Shown here one piece after another: positions 10,736 to 20,685 of a DNA stretch of 64,000 nt (positions within the stretch are counted from its first letter, which is position 1; each line of letters opens with the position of its first letter). The notes under the pieces were generated by a model. The model was not told the origin of the DNA and did no database searches. It worked only from the letters and a program-made list of their open reading frames with translations. This DNA is from Saprospiraceae bacterium. GTDB lineage: Bacteria; Bacteroidota; Bacteroidia; Chitinophagales; Saprospiraceae. The translations under genes and the position numbers were made by a program. The stretch lies in contig JANQHF010000093.1 of the NCBI GenBank assembly GCA_028282725.1, positions 1 to 64,000 of the forward strand, read 5' to 3'.

Positions 10736-11037
10736 CTACATTCCATGCACCGGGTACAACTTATTGTCGTTTTCGTATTCATATCCTTGAAATCCGTCAA
10801 TAGTGAAAACAACCTGGAAAGTTCTTTAGATGTATTTACATCTGAGTCAAAGACGAGTTTGGCATTTTGAAACTTTACCGTGGGAATGGAAGTAACCCTT
10901 TCCTTGATAATTGATTCGATGCTGTTGATCTCAATAACAGGAGTGCTCAAACCATTAAATTTGACAAATAACTCTATACTCTTCTTCACATAGTGATATT
11001 TTTCACTTCTCACCCCAATTATTTCAATAGCAGACAT
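10711..11037 (-). CDS. Small thioredoxin-like protein with Cys-rich C-terminal tail
   Basis: bab-like pattern with [16 protein letters not shown] (cis-Pro motif); tail CTRCMECSC. Confidence 0.55.
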   Translation of the reverse strand: MSAIEIIGVRSEKYHYVKKSIELFVKFNGLSTPVIEINSIESIIKERVTSIPTVKFQNAKLVFDSDVNTSKELSRLFSLLTDFKDMNTKTTISCTRCMECSCTSKISE

Positions 11038-11061
11038 AGTTATACTTTACCTCTCAAAAAA

Positions 11062-11586
11062 TCATTCTTTTACACCTTGAGCCATATCGGTGACAAATGT
11101 CATATAATACAATACGATGATGAACAGAATAACAAAAACCGTAAATGGGATCCAGAAAAAGTAGTTGTCAAATTGCAGTTGGATATTGGCAGCAACCGGT
11201 GATGGTTCGGGTCTTGCAATCGGATTATCTGACACTGCCTTTGGTTGGCTTTCAGACCGAATGTAGGACATGATACTGCTGAATTCAGGAACGCTCAGAT
11301 TTTGATTGGGCATGAGGATTTGATTATATTCCGAAAACAAAGCTACTGCCGCCGTATCTCCTGCTTCAATCATGGCTTGTGAACCATTTATAAAATTGAA
11401 TAACCAGGTGCTATCCCGTTTTTCATGAATATTTTTCAGGGCCGGTCCTACCAATCTTTGATCGATATTATGACAGGCCTTACACTTATTTCTGAATAGG
11501 GTCTTACCATCCAATTCCTCCTGTCCGGAAAGGTGGAATGGAATAATGAAAATGATTATAAGAAGGATTCTATTCATTTTACTCAA
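11062..11586 (-). CDS. Membrane-anchored cytochrome c
   Basis: CKACH heme motif, GPALKNI, LMPNQNLS..E, C-terminal TM segment. Confidence 0.85.
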   Translation of the reverse strand: MSKMNRILLIIIFIIPFHLSGQEELDGKTLFRNKCKACHNIDQRLVGPALKNIHEKRDSTWLFNFINGSQAMIEAGDTAAVALFSEYNQILMPNQNLSVPEFSSIMSYIRSESQPKAVSDNPIARPEPSPVAANIQLQFDNYFFWIPFTVFVILFIIVLYYMTFVTDMAQGVKE

Positions 11587-12192
11587 TTATTTCAATTTGG
11601 AGATGGTTCTTAGAATCTGGCTGTCCGCATGCTCAGCCGTGCCATTTACAAAGTTTCTGATTTTCCCGTTTTGATCGATGACTACAATGTTTTCCGAGTG
11701 AATGAAATCATATTCATCACCGCCACCATCCGTGGCCGAAATCAGGAATGATTTTCTTGCAAGCCGATACAGGTCTTTCTTATCACCTGTTAAGAGCTGC
11801 CATGAACTATGGTCGACATTGAAATTGGACAGATAATTATAAAATTTCTCTGGCGTATCCCGTTTTGGATCAACAGTAAGACTCAGTAGAATAATATCTT
11901 CTTCAGACCGCACCACATCATGAACTGACTGCATATTCCTCATCATTTTTGGACAAATTGATGGACAACTCGTGAAAAAATAGTTGACTACCCATATTTT
12001 CCCTTTATGTTGTTCTGAGTGAAAAGTGGTTCCCAATTGATTATCAAATGAGAAGGATTCGATTTCGTGCCCTTCCACTCCGTAGACAGGCAGGGGATAC
12101 ATCTTTTCGTCAATGTAGTCAAGTGCATAGTAGCCAACACCGGTAAATGCCGCAATGACCACAAGAGCTATGAATGTGTAATTCTTCATCAA
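11587..12192 (-). CDS. SCO1/SenC family copper chaperone
   Basis: WVVNYFFTSCPSICPKMMRNM and LLSLTVDPKRDTPEKF; downstream His in FIHSENIVVID. Confidence 0.93.
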   Translation of the reverse strand: MMKNYTFIALVVIAAFTGVGYYALDYIDEKMYPLPVYGVEGHEIESFSFDNQLGTTFHSEQHKGKIWVVNYFFTSCPSICPKMMRNMQSVHDVVRSEEDIILLSLTVDPKRDTPEKFYNYLSNFNVDHSSWQLLTGDKKDLYRLARKSFLISATDGGGDEYDFIHSENIVVIDQNGKIRNFVNGTAEHADSQILRTISKLK

Positions 12193-13889
12193 TCGTTACT
12201 TTCATACAATTCTAAAGGAGTCGGGTTGTTGGGATCAAATGGTTTTGCTCCCGGCCCGGTCAATTTTGCGATATCCCTGAATACCGGGATATAGGCTACA
12301 AGGATGACAAAGATCATGATCACAACCCAAGGCTTAAAGCTGTCGAGCAAGGGTATTCTCTTCTCGTCGTGCAATACTTCGTAAGCCGGGAATCGAATGG
12401 CTTGTTCTTTGGTCTTCTTTGTAAAGATCAAATCTATGAGTACGATGAAAAACAATCCTGCCGAAGCAAATAGGATCACACCACCCAAGACGGTGATACC
12501 TGTGGTCATCACCCAGTCCGGTCTGAATAATGGACTTTCGGGATCCAGGTAGGACATTCCCATATTGGTACGCCGCGGTTCTCCCAGGAGTCCCCCGGCC
12601 ATCAGACCAGTGGAAAAGATGAGCATGCCGACCATCCATATATGAGGGACGATGGTTGCTATCCTCTTCAACCTGATTTCCTTGCCGGAAAGCTGCTCGT
12701 ACATGTAGAGCGTCATTCCGATGATGCCGAGATATACCGGACCCGCGACTGTCATATGAAAATGACCAGGCATCCATGCGGTATTGTGTACCACATTGTT
12801 TAAGGAGTAACTGGCGTTTACCAGACCGGTCAGACCACCAAATATGAACAATATCAGTCCACAGATGAGATATGCAAACAGGTATCTTTCCTTATCAAAG
12901 TACGGAAGTCTGAACATCCAGCCAAACCAACGGCCTTTTCTGTACCCCCGAGCCCAACTTGAATATTCCAAAGAAGCGGCTATGGTAAATGCGGTGATGA
13001 AACTTGGGACGGCCACACCATATGTCAAAATGGATTGAAACAACTTCATGCCTCTCGTAATACTGGGTTCGCCAAATTGATGATGAACACCAATAGGGAC
13101 AGAGAGTATGAGGAACAAGAAAAAAACGAGTCTCCCTGCATTATCCGAATAGAGTTTGCCACCCGCCAACTTGGGTAACATACTGTAGTACATAAGGTAG
13201 ATGGGCAAGAGCCAGAAATAGACCAGGGCATGCCCGAAGAACCAAAACAGGGTCCTTGAAAGCGGGATATTGATCGTCTCTACCCATCCAATGGACCAGG
13301 GCAGTAACATCACAAGTAATTCGTAGGCCACAGGTAAGGTACAAATCTGCCATATCGTAAAATTCACAAGAGTCGCGATTACAGGCAAAGGAGTCTTTCT
13401 TTCCTTGTTTTGATTTTTCCATTTCCTGTACATGGGTATCCAACCCCAGAAGGCCACCCATGATCCGACTGCCAATAAGGCAACGCCAACATAAAATGCA
13501 GGGTGTGCTTTCAATGGAGGATAGAAAGTATAGAGCACCGAAGCTTCTCCTGACAGCATCGCTATTGCAGCAAGCAAGGTGCCGACAATCATTAGAATGG
13601 CGGAAATCCAACCAATCTTGAGGTTGATCTTCATTTTTAAGTAGTAAGCCATACAGGCATGGCCAAATGCCACAGCAAAAAATGTAGTCAAAACAATAGC
13701 ATTGATCACTCCGTGTAATGTCAATCCCTGATAGTAATCAAGCGCAGCAAACGACGCTTGTGAGATCATCCCCGATCTGTACAGGGTCTGTAACAAACCG
13801 TGATAAATACCAAGTGATAACAGTACAATTGGAACGGATAGCAGGAGCAGCAGTAATCTCTTTTCTGATTTGTTTATATCTAGTTGCAT
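12189..13889 (-). CDS. ba3-type (B-family) cytochrome c oxidase subunit I
   Basis: GHALVYFWLLPIYLMYYSMLPKLAGGKLYSDNAGRL, SVPIGVHHQFGEPSI, VVHNTAWMPGHFHMTVAG match the ba3 heme-copper oxidase pattern. Confidence 0.93.
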   Translation of the reverse strand: MQLDINKSEKRLLLLLLSVPIVLLSLGIYHGLLQTLYRSGMISQASFAALDYYQGLTLHGVINAIVLTTFFAVAFGHACMAYYLKMKINLKIGWISAILMIVGTLLAAIAMLSGEASVLYTFYPPLKAHPAFYVGVALLAVGSWVAFWGWIPMYRKWKNQNKERKTPLPVIATLVNFTIWQICTLPVAYELLVMLLPWSIGWVETINIPLSRTLFWFFGHALVYFWLLPIYLMYYSMLPKLAGGKLYSDNAGRLVFFLFLILSVPIGVHHQFGEPSITRGMKLFQSILTYGVAVPSFITAFTIAASLEYSSWARGYRKGRWFGWMFRLPYFDKERYLFAYLICGLILFIFGGLTGLVNASYSLNNVVHNTAWMPGHFHMTVAGPVYLGIIGMTLYMYEQLSGKEIRLKRIATIVPHIWMVGMLIFSTGLMAGGLLGEPRRTNMGMSYLDPESPLFRPDWVMTTGITVLGGVILFASAGLFFIVLIDLIFTKKTKEQAIRFPAYEVLHDEKRIPLLDSFKPWVVIMIFVILVAYIPVFRDIAKLTGPGAKPFDPNNPTPLELYESND

Positions 13890-13902
13890 AGTCTGATAGA
13901 TC

Positions 13903-14355
13903 TTATTGTTGATTGGGATAGTTTACAATGATTTCGGCACGCATATGCTGATGCCCCGATCCACAGTATTCATGACAGACGATCTCGTACACTCCGGGTT
14001 CGTCAAACTTCGCAGTAGCCTTGTTTATTCCTCCCGGGACGGCCATCATGTTCAGGCCCTTTTGAGCGATGTGAAAGCCATGTACTACATCGCTTGAAGA
14101 GAGGTAAAAATCTACTTCTGCACCTACGGGGAAGTACATTTCACTTGGCTCAAAACTCCACATTTGAGATTTGACAAAAACCTGGTACAAGTTGTCATCG
14201 ATTTGTTTGATTTGTGGCTCCGTAAAGGATTCATCGTAAGGGATGCATTCAGGAAGGTCGATTGCATATTTATTGACCGCTCTTAACACCGATACCAGAA
14301 ATATGACCAATATCACTCCTGTAAAGGCAAGAATGCGCAATTCATATTTATCCAT
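13903..14355 (-). CDS. ba3-type cytochrome c oxidase subunit II
   Basis: Single TM plus CuA motif VYEIVCHEYCGSGHQHM. Confidence 0.92.
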   Translation of the reverse strand: MDKYELRILAFTGVILVIFLVSVLRAVNKYAIDLPECIPYDESFTEPQIKQIDDNLYQVFVKSQMWSFEPSEMYFPVGAEVDFYLSSSDVVHGFHIAQKGLNMMAVPGGINKATAKFDEPGVYEIVCHEYCGSGHQHMRAEIIVNYPNQQ

Positions 14356-14365
14356 AATTTAACTC

Positions 14366-14497
14366 TTAGCTCTGTGAAATCATTAAAAAGTAAATCCCGT
14401 ACCATATGATTGCGGTAAGGATCATTAAAGCAATGAAGAAGGCGATTGCTCCGACAGGTACAAATTTTTCGGTTGAAGCATCATTTTGATCAGCCAT
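14366..14497 (-). CDS. ba3-type cytochrome c oxidase subunit IIa (43 aa)
   Basis: Not in ORF track. Translation MADQNDASTEKFVPVGAIAFFIALMILTAIIWYGIYFLMISQS*, a single-TM protein immediately upstream of subunit II on the same strand. Confidence 0.85.
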   Translation of the reverse strand: MADQNDASTEKFVPVGAIAFFIALMILTAIIWYGIYFLMISQS

Positions 14498-14659
14498 AGC
14501 ATAAATTTGCCTCAAAGATTATCAACGACGATTGTTTGTCTGATGACTCTTCTCAACCCCTCAAATGATATTCATCATCTATTTGGTCGGGCTCACAACA
14601 GGACCCAATTTCATCCGATCCAAGCCCTTTGGGAAAAGAATTATCTTGGCACAAAAATT

Positions 14660-15016
14660 ATGAGCACTCCTCATTATTCTCCTTCAATCCAATCGGGAGA
14701 CCTCATCTTTACTTCAGGTCAGCTCCCTCTGTTGGACAGGGTGACAAAGAAAACACCAGATGGAATCATGGCCCAGACTCGACTCGTCCTTGACAAAGTA
14801 GAAAACATTCTCAGGGAGTACGGGCTGACGAAACGCAACATCGTTAAGACGACGGCATTTATCACTGACATAGAATCTTGGGAGGAAGTCAATGAGATTT
14901 ATGCGGAATTCTTTGGCGATTATAAGCCTGCACGTTCTATTATACCGGTATCTGATTTGCACTTTGGATGCCTTATAGAATTAGAGGCGATTGCCAGCAC
15001 ATCTATACGGGATTAA
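14660..15016 (+). CDS. RidA family protein (cytosolic form)
   Basis: [56 protein letters not shown]...; start refined to 14660 within ORF 14486..15016. Confidence 0.88.
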   Translation: MSTPHYSPSIQSGDLIFTSGQLPLLDRVTKKTPDGIMAQTRLVLDKVENILREYGLTKRNIVKTTAFITDIESWEEVNEIYAEFFGDYKPARSIIPVSDLHFGCLIELEAIASTSIRD

Positions 15017-15069
15017 TATTTGATCTCTGGTGGAAAGATTTTTTCTTTGTGCATCCAAATTGTATTCAG

Positions 15070-15792
15070 ATGGGTAGAATGTTTGAAGTAAGAAAGGCGA
15101 GCATGTTTGCGAGATATGATCGCATGGCCAAACAGTTTTCCAGAATCGGGAAAGATATAGTCATAGCTGTCAGGCAAGGTGGTCCTGATCCGGATAACAA
15201 TCCGGCACTTCGAAGATGTATTCAAAATGCCAGGGGGGTCAATATGCCAAAGGACAAGGTTGAGTCGGCCATTAAGCGTGCCTTGGGCAAGGACACTTCT
15301 GATTATGAAGAAATCATGTACGAGGGATATGCACCCCATGGAGTCGCCATCATTATAGAGACAGCAACGGACAACCCGATCAGGACAGTGGCCAAGGTCA
15401 GGGCGGTATTCAATAAGGGCAACGGGAGTCTGGGAACGAGTGGATCGGTTAGTTTTCAATTTAAAAAGATGGGTGTGTTTCGCTTGAATCCGGAGGGAAT
15501 TGCAGCGGAAGAACTCGAGCTGGACCTTATTGATTACGGACTTGAAGAAATGGGAGAGGGTACGGATGAAGATGGAAGCGAGGTCCTGATCATTCGCGTC
15601 CCTTTTGACGAATTCGGAAATATGCAACGTGGATTGGAAGAAAAAGGATTAGAACCCAAGTCTTCCGAATTGGAATGGATTCCACTCAACTTAGTGAATC
15701 TGGATTCTGAGAAAGAAGAAGAAGTTCTTAAACTGATCGGTAAGATGGAGGAAGAGGAAGATGTGCAAAAAGTTTTTCACAATTTGAATTAA
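15070..15792 (+). CDS. YebC/PmpR family DNA-binding regulatory protein
   Basis: [71 protein letters not shown]; start refined to 15070. Confidence 0.93.
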   Translation: MGRMFEVRKASMFARYDRMAKQFSRIGKDIVIAVRQGGPDPDNNPALRRCIQNARGVNMPKDKVESAIKRALGKDTSDYEEIMYEGYAPHGVAIIIETATDNPIRTVAKVRAVFNKGNGSLGTSGSVSFQFKKMGVFRLNPEGIAAEELELDLIDYGLEEMGEGTDEDGSEVLIIRVPFDEFGNMQRGLEEKGLEPKSSELEWIPLNLVNLDSEKEEEVLKLIGKMEEEEDVQKVFHNLN

Positions 15793-15840
15793 CAATTCAA
15801 AATTCACCACATTTAATCATTTAATCATTCAATCAGCGAG

Positions 15841-16254
15841 TCAGATCTTGGCTTTTGAATAATTATGCTTTTCAACTGGGGTACCGTTCACTCTATTGAG
15901 CATAGCCATCTGGCCGATATGGGTGAGTGCATCGGAAATTGGGCCTTGGGTGATCCTGAGCATTTGATCCCTGGAAATTTCGCTGTACCGTATCGTGTCT
16001 TTCAGATCATTCAGACTTGCATAGAAGAGTTGGACTTCCTCTTCCCAACCAGACATTTCTGCCATTTGTGTCATCTGTCCGGTTAGAATTTTTTTGGCGT
16101 AGTATATGAGACCACGCATGTGATATAGGATCTGCAGAGGTGTTCTGACTCCATAGCCAAGATAAAATTGCGGGTAATCGTCACCGATTTCAGCAGTGAC
16201 ATGATCAAAACGATACCTGATGGTAACTAACAAGTGTACAAGGACCTCCTTCAT
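15841..16254 (-). CDS. DinB-like four-helix protein
   Basis: YGVRTPLQILYHMRGLIYYAKKIL...ISDALTHIGQMAMLNRVNGTPV. Confidence 0.65.
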   Translation of the reverse strand: MKEVLVHLLVTIRYRFDHVTAEIGDDYPQFYLGYGVRTPLQILYHMRGLIYYAKKILTGQMTQMAEMSGWEEEVQLFYASLNDLKDTIRYSEISRDQMLRITQGPISDALTHIGQMAMLNRVNGTPVEKHNYSKAKI

Positions 16255-16265
16255 AAAATGTGATT

Positions 16266-17813
16266 TTACTGATTAGAAGCGCTGGCATTTACATCTCCCA
16301 GCTTATATGCTTTTATATCCAAATTAGTCGTGAAGTCAGCTATGTTTACCTGATCAGGGCTAAAATTCCACACTGGCTGATTATTAAAACTGTGCGTGTT
16401 ATTCAGGATCACATTTTTAATTACGACGAGATCCGTCGCCGAAACACTGCCACTTTGATTCACGTCCGCTATGAGTTCCTGCAGTGGATTCACAAAAGGT
16501 CTGATTTGCAGTATATGGTTGGTTATGACGACTAAATCCAAAATGCTGAGTCCTTCGGCTGCGGGTGCATCCTTGGAAAATTCGAGGACAGCTTGTGGAT
16601 CTGTAGTTGAAATGGTGAAATTACCATTGTTATTTGTTGAGCCCAACAGGTTTCCGGTACGGCGTTCTATAACTTCGACACCGGATATACCCTGATTAAA
16701 AATATTCGTTATCCGTCCGGCGATCGTAATGGATGGAGGGCCATCGACACCATCACAATTCTCGTCAACTCCGTTATCCGGTATTTCAGTGATTCCGGGA
16801 TTGATATTCGCATCATTGTCGTTACAATCTTCGTCTGAATTGAAGCCGTCATTATCCTCATCGATGATCAATACATTGCCGTCACAATCCTCGTCCACGT
16901 CATTGTTGGGAATTTCTGATGCACCGGGATTTGACTGTGGATCGTTATCGTCGCAGTCCTCATCCGAATTGAAACCATCATTGTCATCATCGATCACAAG
17001 TATGACACCATCACAATTCTCATCGATGTTATTGTTGGGAATTTCAACACCATTGGGTTTGATGGTCGCATCAAAATCATCACAATCTTCATCGGAGTTA
17101 AAGCCATCCATATCGACATCTATCATTTGTGCCACCCCGTCACAGTCTTCGTCGATGTCGTTGTTGACTATTTCCATTTGACCGGGATTTACATCCGGAT
17201 TCATGTCGTCGCAGTCGACGTCTGAATTAAACCCATCTCCATCCTCGTCTGCCGTCTCGGGAATTTGCATAGTCATTGTTTTAAAGATGACCTTATCTCC
17301 TGACGAACTTCCATTATTATTTGCCAGGACAGCTGCAGCATACAAGGTCAGAGAATCGGTGGTAAATGATGAAGGAGTTTCCCACCGGGCCGTATAATTC
17401 ACCTGGGTCTGCCCATTAAAAAATTTTGCTCCGAAGTGTTCAAAATAATTCTTGCCACTATTATTGGATACTCTTGAATCAGTCCCGGGCATTGAGAATG
17501 TTCCGACATTGACTATGTTTCCATTTTCGTCGCCTACGCCCACCAGTTGAAACCCACCTCTTTGTGGTGCCCCGTCGTCAACCACGAGACTTACTGTAAT
17601 ATTGAAAGTCTGGGATGCTACCGCAGCAGCCGGAAATCCAACGAGCTCAATATGACCATCAAAAGCAGTACTGTTGCCATGACATCCTATGTCCGAGCAG
17701 GTGCGTTCACCGGGTGCTCCTGTTCGCCCTGGAGGAGGAGTCGATGAAAAGGACAACAGCAAGATCATAGCGATACAGCTGAATGACCAAAACAATAACC
17801 GTTGACGTTTCAT
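16266..17813 (-). CDS. Secreted protein: choice-of-anchor V/Reeler-like N-term, MopE-type metal-binding repeats, dockerin-like C-term
   Basis: [18 protein letters not shown]; four copies of DxDxDGFNSDxDCDDxD...EIPNNxxDExCDG; [13 protein letters not shown]...[15 protein letters not shown]...KLGDVNASA. Confidence 0.82.
   Translation of the reverse strand: MKRQRLLFWSFSCIAMILLLSFSSTPPPGRTGAPGERTCSDIGCHGNSTAFDGHIELVGFPAAAVASQTFNITVSLVVDDGAPQRGGFQLVGVGDENGNIVNVGTFSMPGTDSRVSNNSGKNYFEHFGAKFFNGQTQVNYTARWETPSSFTTDSLTLYAAAVLANNNGSSSGDKVIFKTMTMQIPETADEDGDGFNSDVDCDDMNPDVNPGQMEIVNNDIDEDCDGVAQMIDVDMDGFNSDEDCDDFDATIKPNGVEIPNNNIDENCDGVILVIDDDNDGFNSDEDCDDNDPQSNPGASEIPNNDVDEDCDGNVLIIDEDNDGFNSDEDCNDNDANINPGITEIPDNGVDENCDGVDGPPSITIAGRITNIFNQGISGVEVIERRTGNLLGSTNNNGNFTISTTDPQAVLEFSKDAPAAEGLSILDLVVITNHILQIRPFVNPLQELIADVNQSGSVSATDLVVIKNVILNNTHSFNNQPVWNFSPDQVNIADFTTNLDIKAYKLGDVNASASNQ
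16741..17250 (-). repeat. Four tandem ~43-aa Asp/Cys MopE-like metal-binding motif repeats
   Basis: [37 protein letters not shown] / [37 protein letters not shown] / [37 protein letters not shown] / [37 protein letters not shown]. Confidence 0.9.
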
Positions 17814-17822
17814 GTCAATTAT

Positions 17823-19517
17823 TTAATTGGATTGCGGATCTGCATTGCCATTTGTATCACCCAGTTTGATACCTGTGATCATAAATGAATTTGCAGAACT
17901 GGTTGGGTCTATTGTAAGCGTGGCTGGTTGAAAAATCCAGGATTTTCCTCCCGGAAAGTTATTAATTCTTTCTAACAATACATTAGTAATAATCACTATA
18001 TCTGAGACTGAAAGCGATCCATTTTGATTGGCATCAGCGGCAATCTGGGCTTCTGCACTGAGAACCGTTCTTTGCAGGATATGGTTTCGGGTCAGAATAA
18101 GATCTACCGAAGACAGGCCGTTGGCGGCGTTATCGGCTTTATCAAAAGACAGGATTACCGGATTTTCCACTTCGAGATTCCAGCGTCCGTCATTATCGCT
18201 CATCACAGGCCCAACACTGCCGTCATCGCTAGAGACAATTACATTGGCGATCCCCCGGCCATCGCGGTCAACAAATTGTCCGGATACGGCGAAGGTTGAA
18301 ATCTCGATCACCCCGTCACAATTCTCATCTACATTATTATTGGGGATCTCGGTGGCGCCAGGATGAATATTGGGATCATTATCATCGCAATCCACATCAT
18401 TTGTAAACCCATCATTGTCGTTGTCAACAGGAGTATTGTCAAATTTTTTATGGGCATATCTTACATCAGTGGGCAAGAGGTAGTAGGTGATATGAGGGTC
18501 GGCGTTACTGTCAAGGGCCAAATCCGAAAGTCCTGCAATTCGCCCCGGTGTACCGCTTTCTTCAACAACCACATCAACAGACCAGTTATTGGAGGTCTTG
18601 CGGGCATACTTCACGATTCCCTGATCGCAATAACTGATGTGCAGATTGTCGTCCGCATCAACATCGATGGAAACTGAATGCCGTGCAGGGCCACCGACGT
18701 TGAATAAGGTGTCAACCGTCTCCTGGATCCAATTTGAACCTTGAAGACGGGCCATTTTTACTTCGAAGGTTGATCCCTCGACGGTCTTCAAATACACTAC
18801 AAAAAATTGCCCGGAATTGTCCATTGTGATGTCGCCATAGATACTTCTGGTATCAATGTCCGCAATGGTCCATTGACCAGCCGAACGTGAAGCATATTGC
18901 AATCGACTATTACTTCCATTGTGAAATGCAATATGAGGTTGATTCGCACCATCGGTGACGATCGATGTCGAACCGCTATAGGAGAATCTTTCAGTATTCA
19001 GTGATTCCTTTGTCCATCCGGAAGCATCCCTGAATGCATACTCAAGACCTTTTGCAGGATCTACGGATGCGGTGTGCAAGTTTCCCTGATTATCATACAC
19101 AAGCGAGTTGTCCCAACCGTCATGGTTATCACTGGGTACTTGTTCTTCTACCCAAATGCCATTGGTCCTGTAGTAATAGACTTCATCTTCTGTATCATGA
19201 TCGTGCAATACGATACCAGGAGAACCCGTCGCATCGAGCGCTATAGCGACCGGCCCGTAGTAATATCCTCCTTCTGCAAAACGCTCGGTATTGATAGTGC
19301 CGTTGTCAATGGTTACGTATTCCACATATCCATCGAAATCCTCAAAGAGATATCCTATGTGCACCTTGTCCCGGGCATCCACAGAAATAGAAGGTCGTTC
19401 TCCAATGCCAACGGACATGATTGTCCATGACTGTGCGGGAAGGTTTGAGGCATATACAAGTACCAATAGGTTCAACACCAGACTCCGAAAATTCACTTTG
19501 ATCTTTAGATGAAACAA
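17823..19517 (-). CDS. Secreted beta-propeller-like protein with one MopE-type motif and dockerin-like C-term
   Basis: Repeated GxxPHIAFHN/DDNLHISY blades; [51 protein letters not shown]...NGSLSVSDIVIITNVLLE...KLGDTNGNA. Confidence 0.8.
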   Translation of the reverse strand: MFHLKIKVNFRSLVLNLLVLVYASNLPAQSWTIMSVGIGERPSISVDARDKVHIGYLFEDFDGYVEYVTIDNGTINTERFAEGGYYYGPVAIALDATGSPGIVLHDHDTEDEVYYYRTNGIWVEEQVPSDNHDGWDNSLVYDNQGNLHTASVDPAKGLEYAFRDASGWTKESLNTERFSYSGSTSIVTDGANQPHIAFHNGSNSRLQYASRSAGQWTIADIDTRSIYGDITMDNSGQFFVVYLKTVEGSTFEVKMARLQGSNWIQETVDTLFNVGGPARHSVSIDVDADDNLHISYCDQGIVKYARKTSNNWSVDVVVEESGTPGRIAGLSDLALDSNADPHITYYLLPTDVRYAHKKFDNTPVDNDNDGFTNDVDCDDNDPNIHPGATEIPNNNVDENCDGVIEISTFAVSGQFVDRDGRGIANVIVSSDDGSVGPVMSDNDGRWNLEVENPVILSFDKADNAANGLSSVDLILTRNHILQRTVLSAEAQIAADANQNGSLSVSDIVIITNVLLERINNFPGGKSWIFQPATLTIDPTSSANSFMITGIKLGDTNGNADPQSN

Positions 19518-19586
19518 TAGTATTTAGCTTATAAAAAGGGTCAAATTCCAATATAAGAACGAACCGCTTCAATTAAAGTACAAATA

Positions 19587-20684
19587 CTACGATAAAATGG
19601 TTGTCAGTGCCCCTAGGGTTTTCCCTGTAGCTTCTGCATCTCCTATGGAAATTCTGACGCAACCCGGAGCACCAAAATTTCGCGCAGGCCTTACCATGAT
19701 GTCTTTTTCTTTCAACAATTGCGTCAATTTGATTTCGTCCAAATGTGTCTTAACGAGGACGAAATTTCCTTGTGATGGCCAGGTTTGGATATTGGGGATT
19801 TTGCTCAGACCAGTCAACAGTCTTTTGCGCTGCTCTTGAATTTTTGAAACGCTGGAGTTGAGGAATACTTCATCCTGAAGGGCAGCAATTGCTGCACTCA
19901 GACCCAACTTGTTGATGATGAACGGACGAATGAGTTTGCGCAAGTAGGCAATGATCCGGGGGGTTGAATATGCATATCCGATTCTCAGCGCAGCTAGTCC
20001 GAAGGCCTTGGAAAAACTATTCAACCCTATAACAGGCAGTCCCTGTTGTACGAAGGGGAGCGCTGTGGTGTAATCTTGTGCATTGGCAAAGTGATGATAG
20101 ACTTCATCCAGGACGATGATTACGTGATCAGGTATTCCTTCAATCAAGGATTCAATTTGATCCTTGCGAATGTAAGTTCCGGTCGGGTTATTGGGAGATG
20201 TGAGATAGATCAACCTTGTATTGGGTGTGATTGAGCCGAGGATACCTTTCACATCCAGGGAATAGTCACTTGCAATAAGTGGTACATCAATGACGCTGGC
20301 TCCGGCCCATTCGGCAAACATTGTGTAGGGAGCAAAACAAGGTCGATTGATAATGATATTCGAATCGTTGTCGAGAAGGGCATTATTGATCACCTGTATC
20401 AGACCGCTGCCACTATTTCCTGCGATAAACTGATCCTGAGACAGACTACCTTTCGAATATTCTTCCAAGGCCTTATACAGCACGTCCGGGGTTCCCGCTG
20501 TATATATATTCAGATTGTTGACAGAGTCTGTGACAGCGATTTCCACCTGAGGTGAAGTGCCGAAGTAGTTCTCGTTGGATGAAAGTTTATAGATCTTATG
20601 ACCTGCTTTCTGAACGGCTTCGGGACCTCCTTTATAACCACCGGAATTTAGAATATATGGCTTGAAGATCTTTTCGATACCCAT
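19587..20684 (-). CDS. HisC-like (histidinol-phosphate/aromatic) aminotransferase
   Basis: YKLSSNENYFGTSPQ, YLTSPNNPTGTYIRKDQIE, VLDEVYHHFA, LNSFSKAFGLAALRIGYAYS, VRPARNFGAPGCVRISIGD. Confidence 0.88.
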   Translation of the reverse strand: MGIEKIFKPYILNSGGYKGGPEAVQKAGHKIYKLSSNENYFGTSPQVEIAVTDSVNNLNIYTAGTPDVLYKALEEYSKGSLSQDQFIAGNSGSGLIQVINNALLDNDSNIIINRPCFAPYTMFAEWAGASVIDVPLIASDYSLDVKGILGSITPNTRLIYLTSPNNPTGTYIRKDQIESLIEGIPDHVIIVLDEVYHHFANAQDYTTALPFVQQGLPVIGLNSFSKAFGLAALRIGYAYSTPRIIAYLRKLIRPFIINKLGLSAAIAALQDEVFLNSSVSKIQEQRKRLLTGLSKIPNIQTWPSQGNFVLVKTHLDEIKLTQLLKEKDIMVRPARNFGAPGCVRISIGDAEATGKTLGALTTILS

Positions 20685-20685
20685 C

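Noticed and set aside
12334-13611. ORFs 12334..12777 and 13141..13611 (minus)
   Set aside because: Alternate-frame ORFs inside the clearly coding ba3 oxidase subunit I gene.
16729-17181. Plus-strand 150-aa Ser-rich ORF
   Set aside because: Antisense of the MopE-like repeats; the Ser-rich repetitive composition is the reverse complement of Asp/Glu-rich codons.
16741-17250. Regular DNA repeats that might suggest a CRISPR or satellite array
   Set aside because: Repeats are coding and diverge at wobble positions with ~129-nt period; no 23-50 bp direct repeat/spacer structure.
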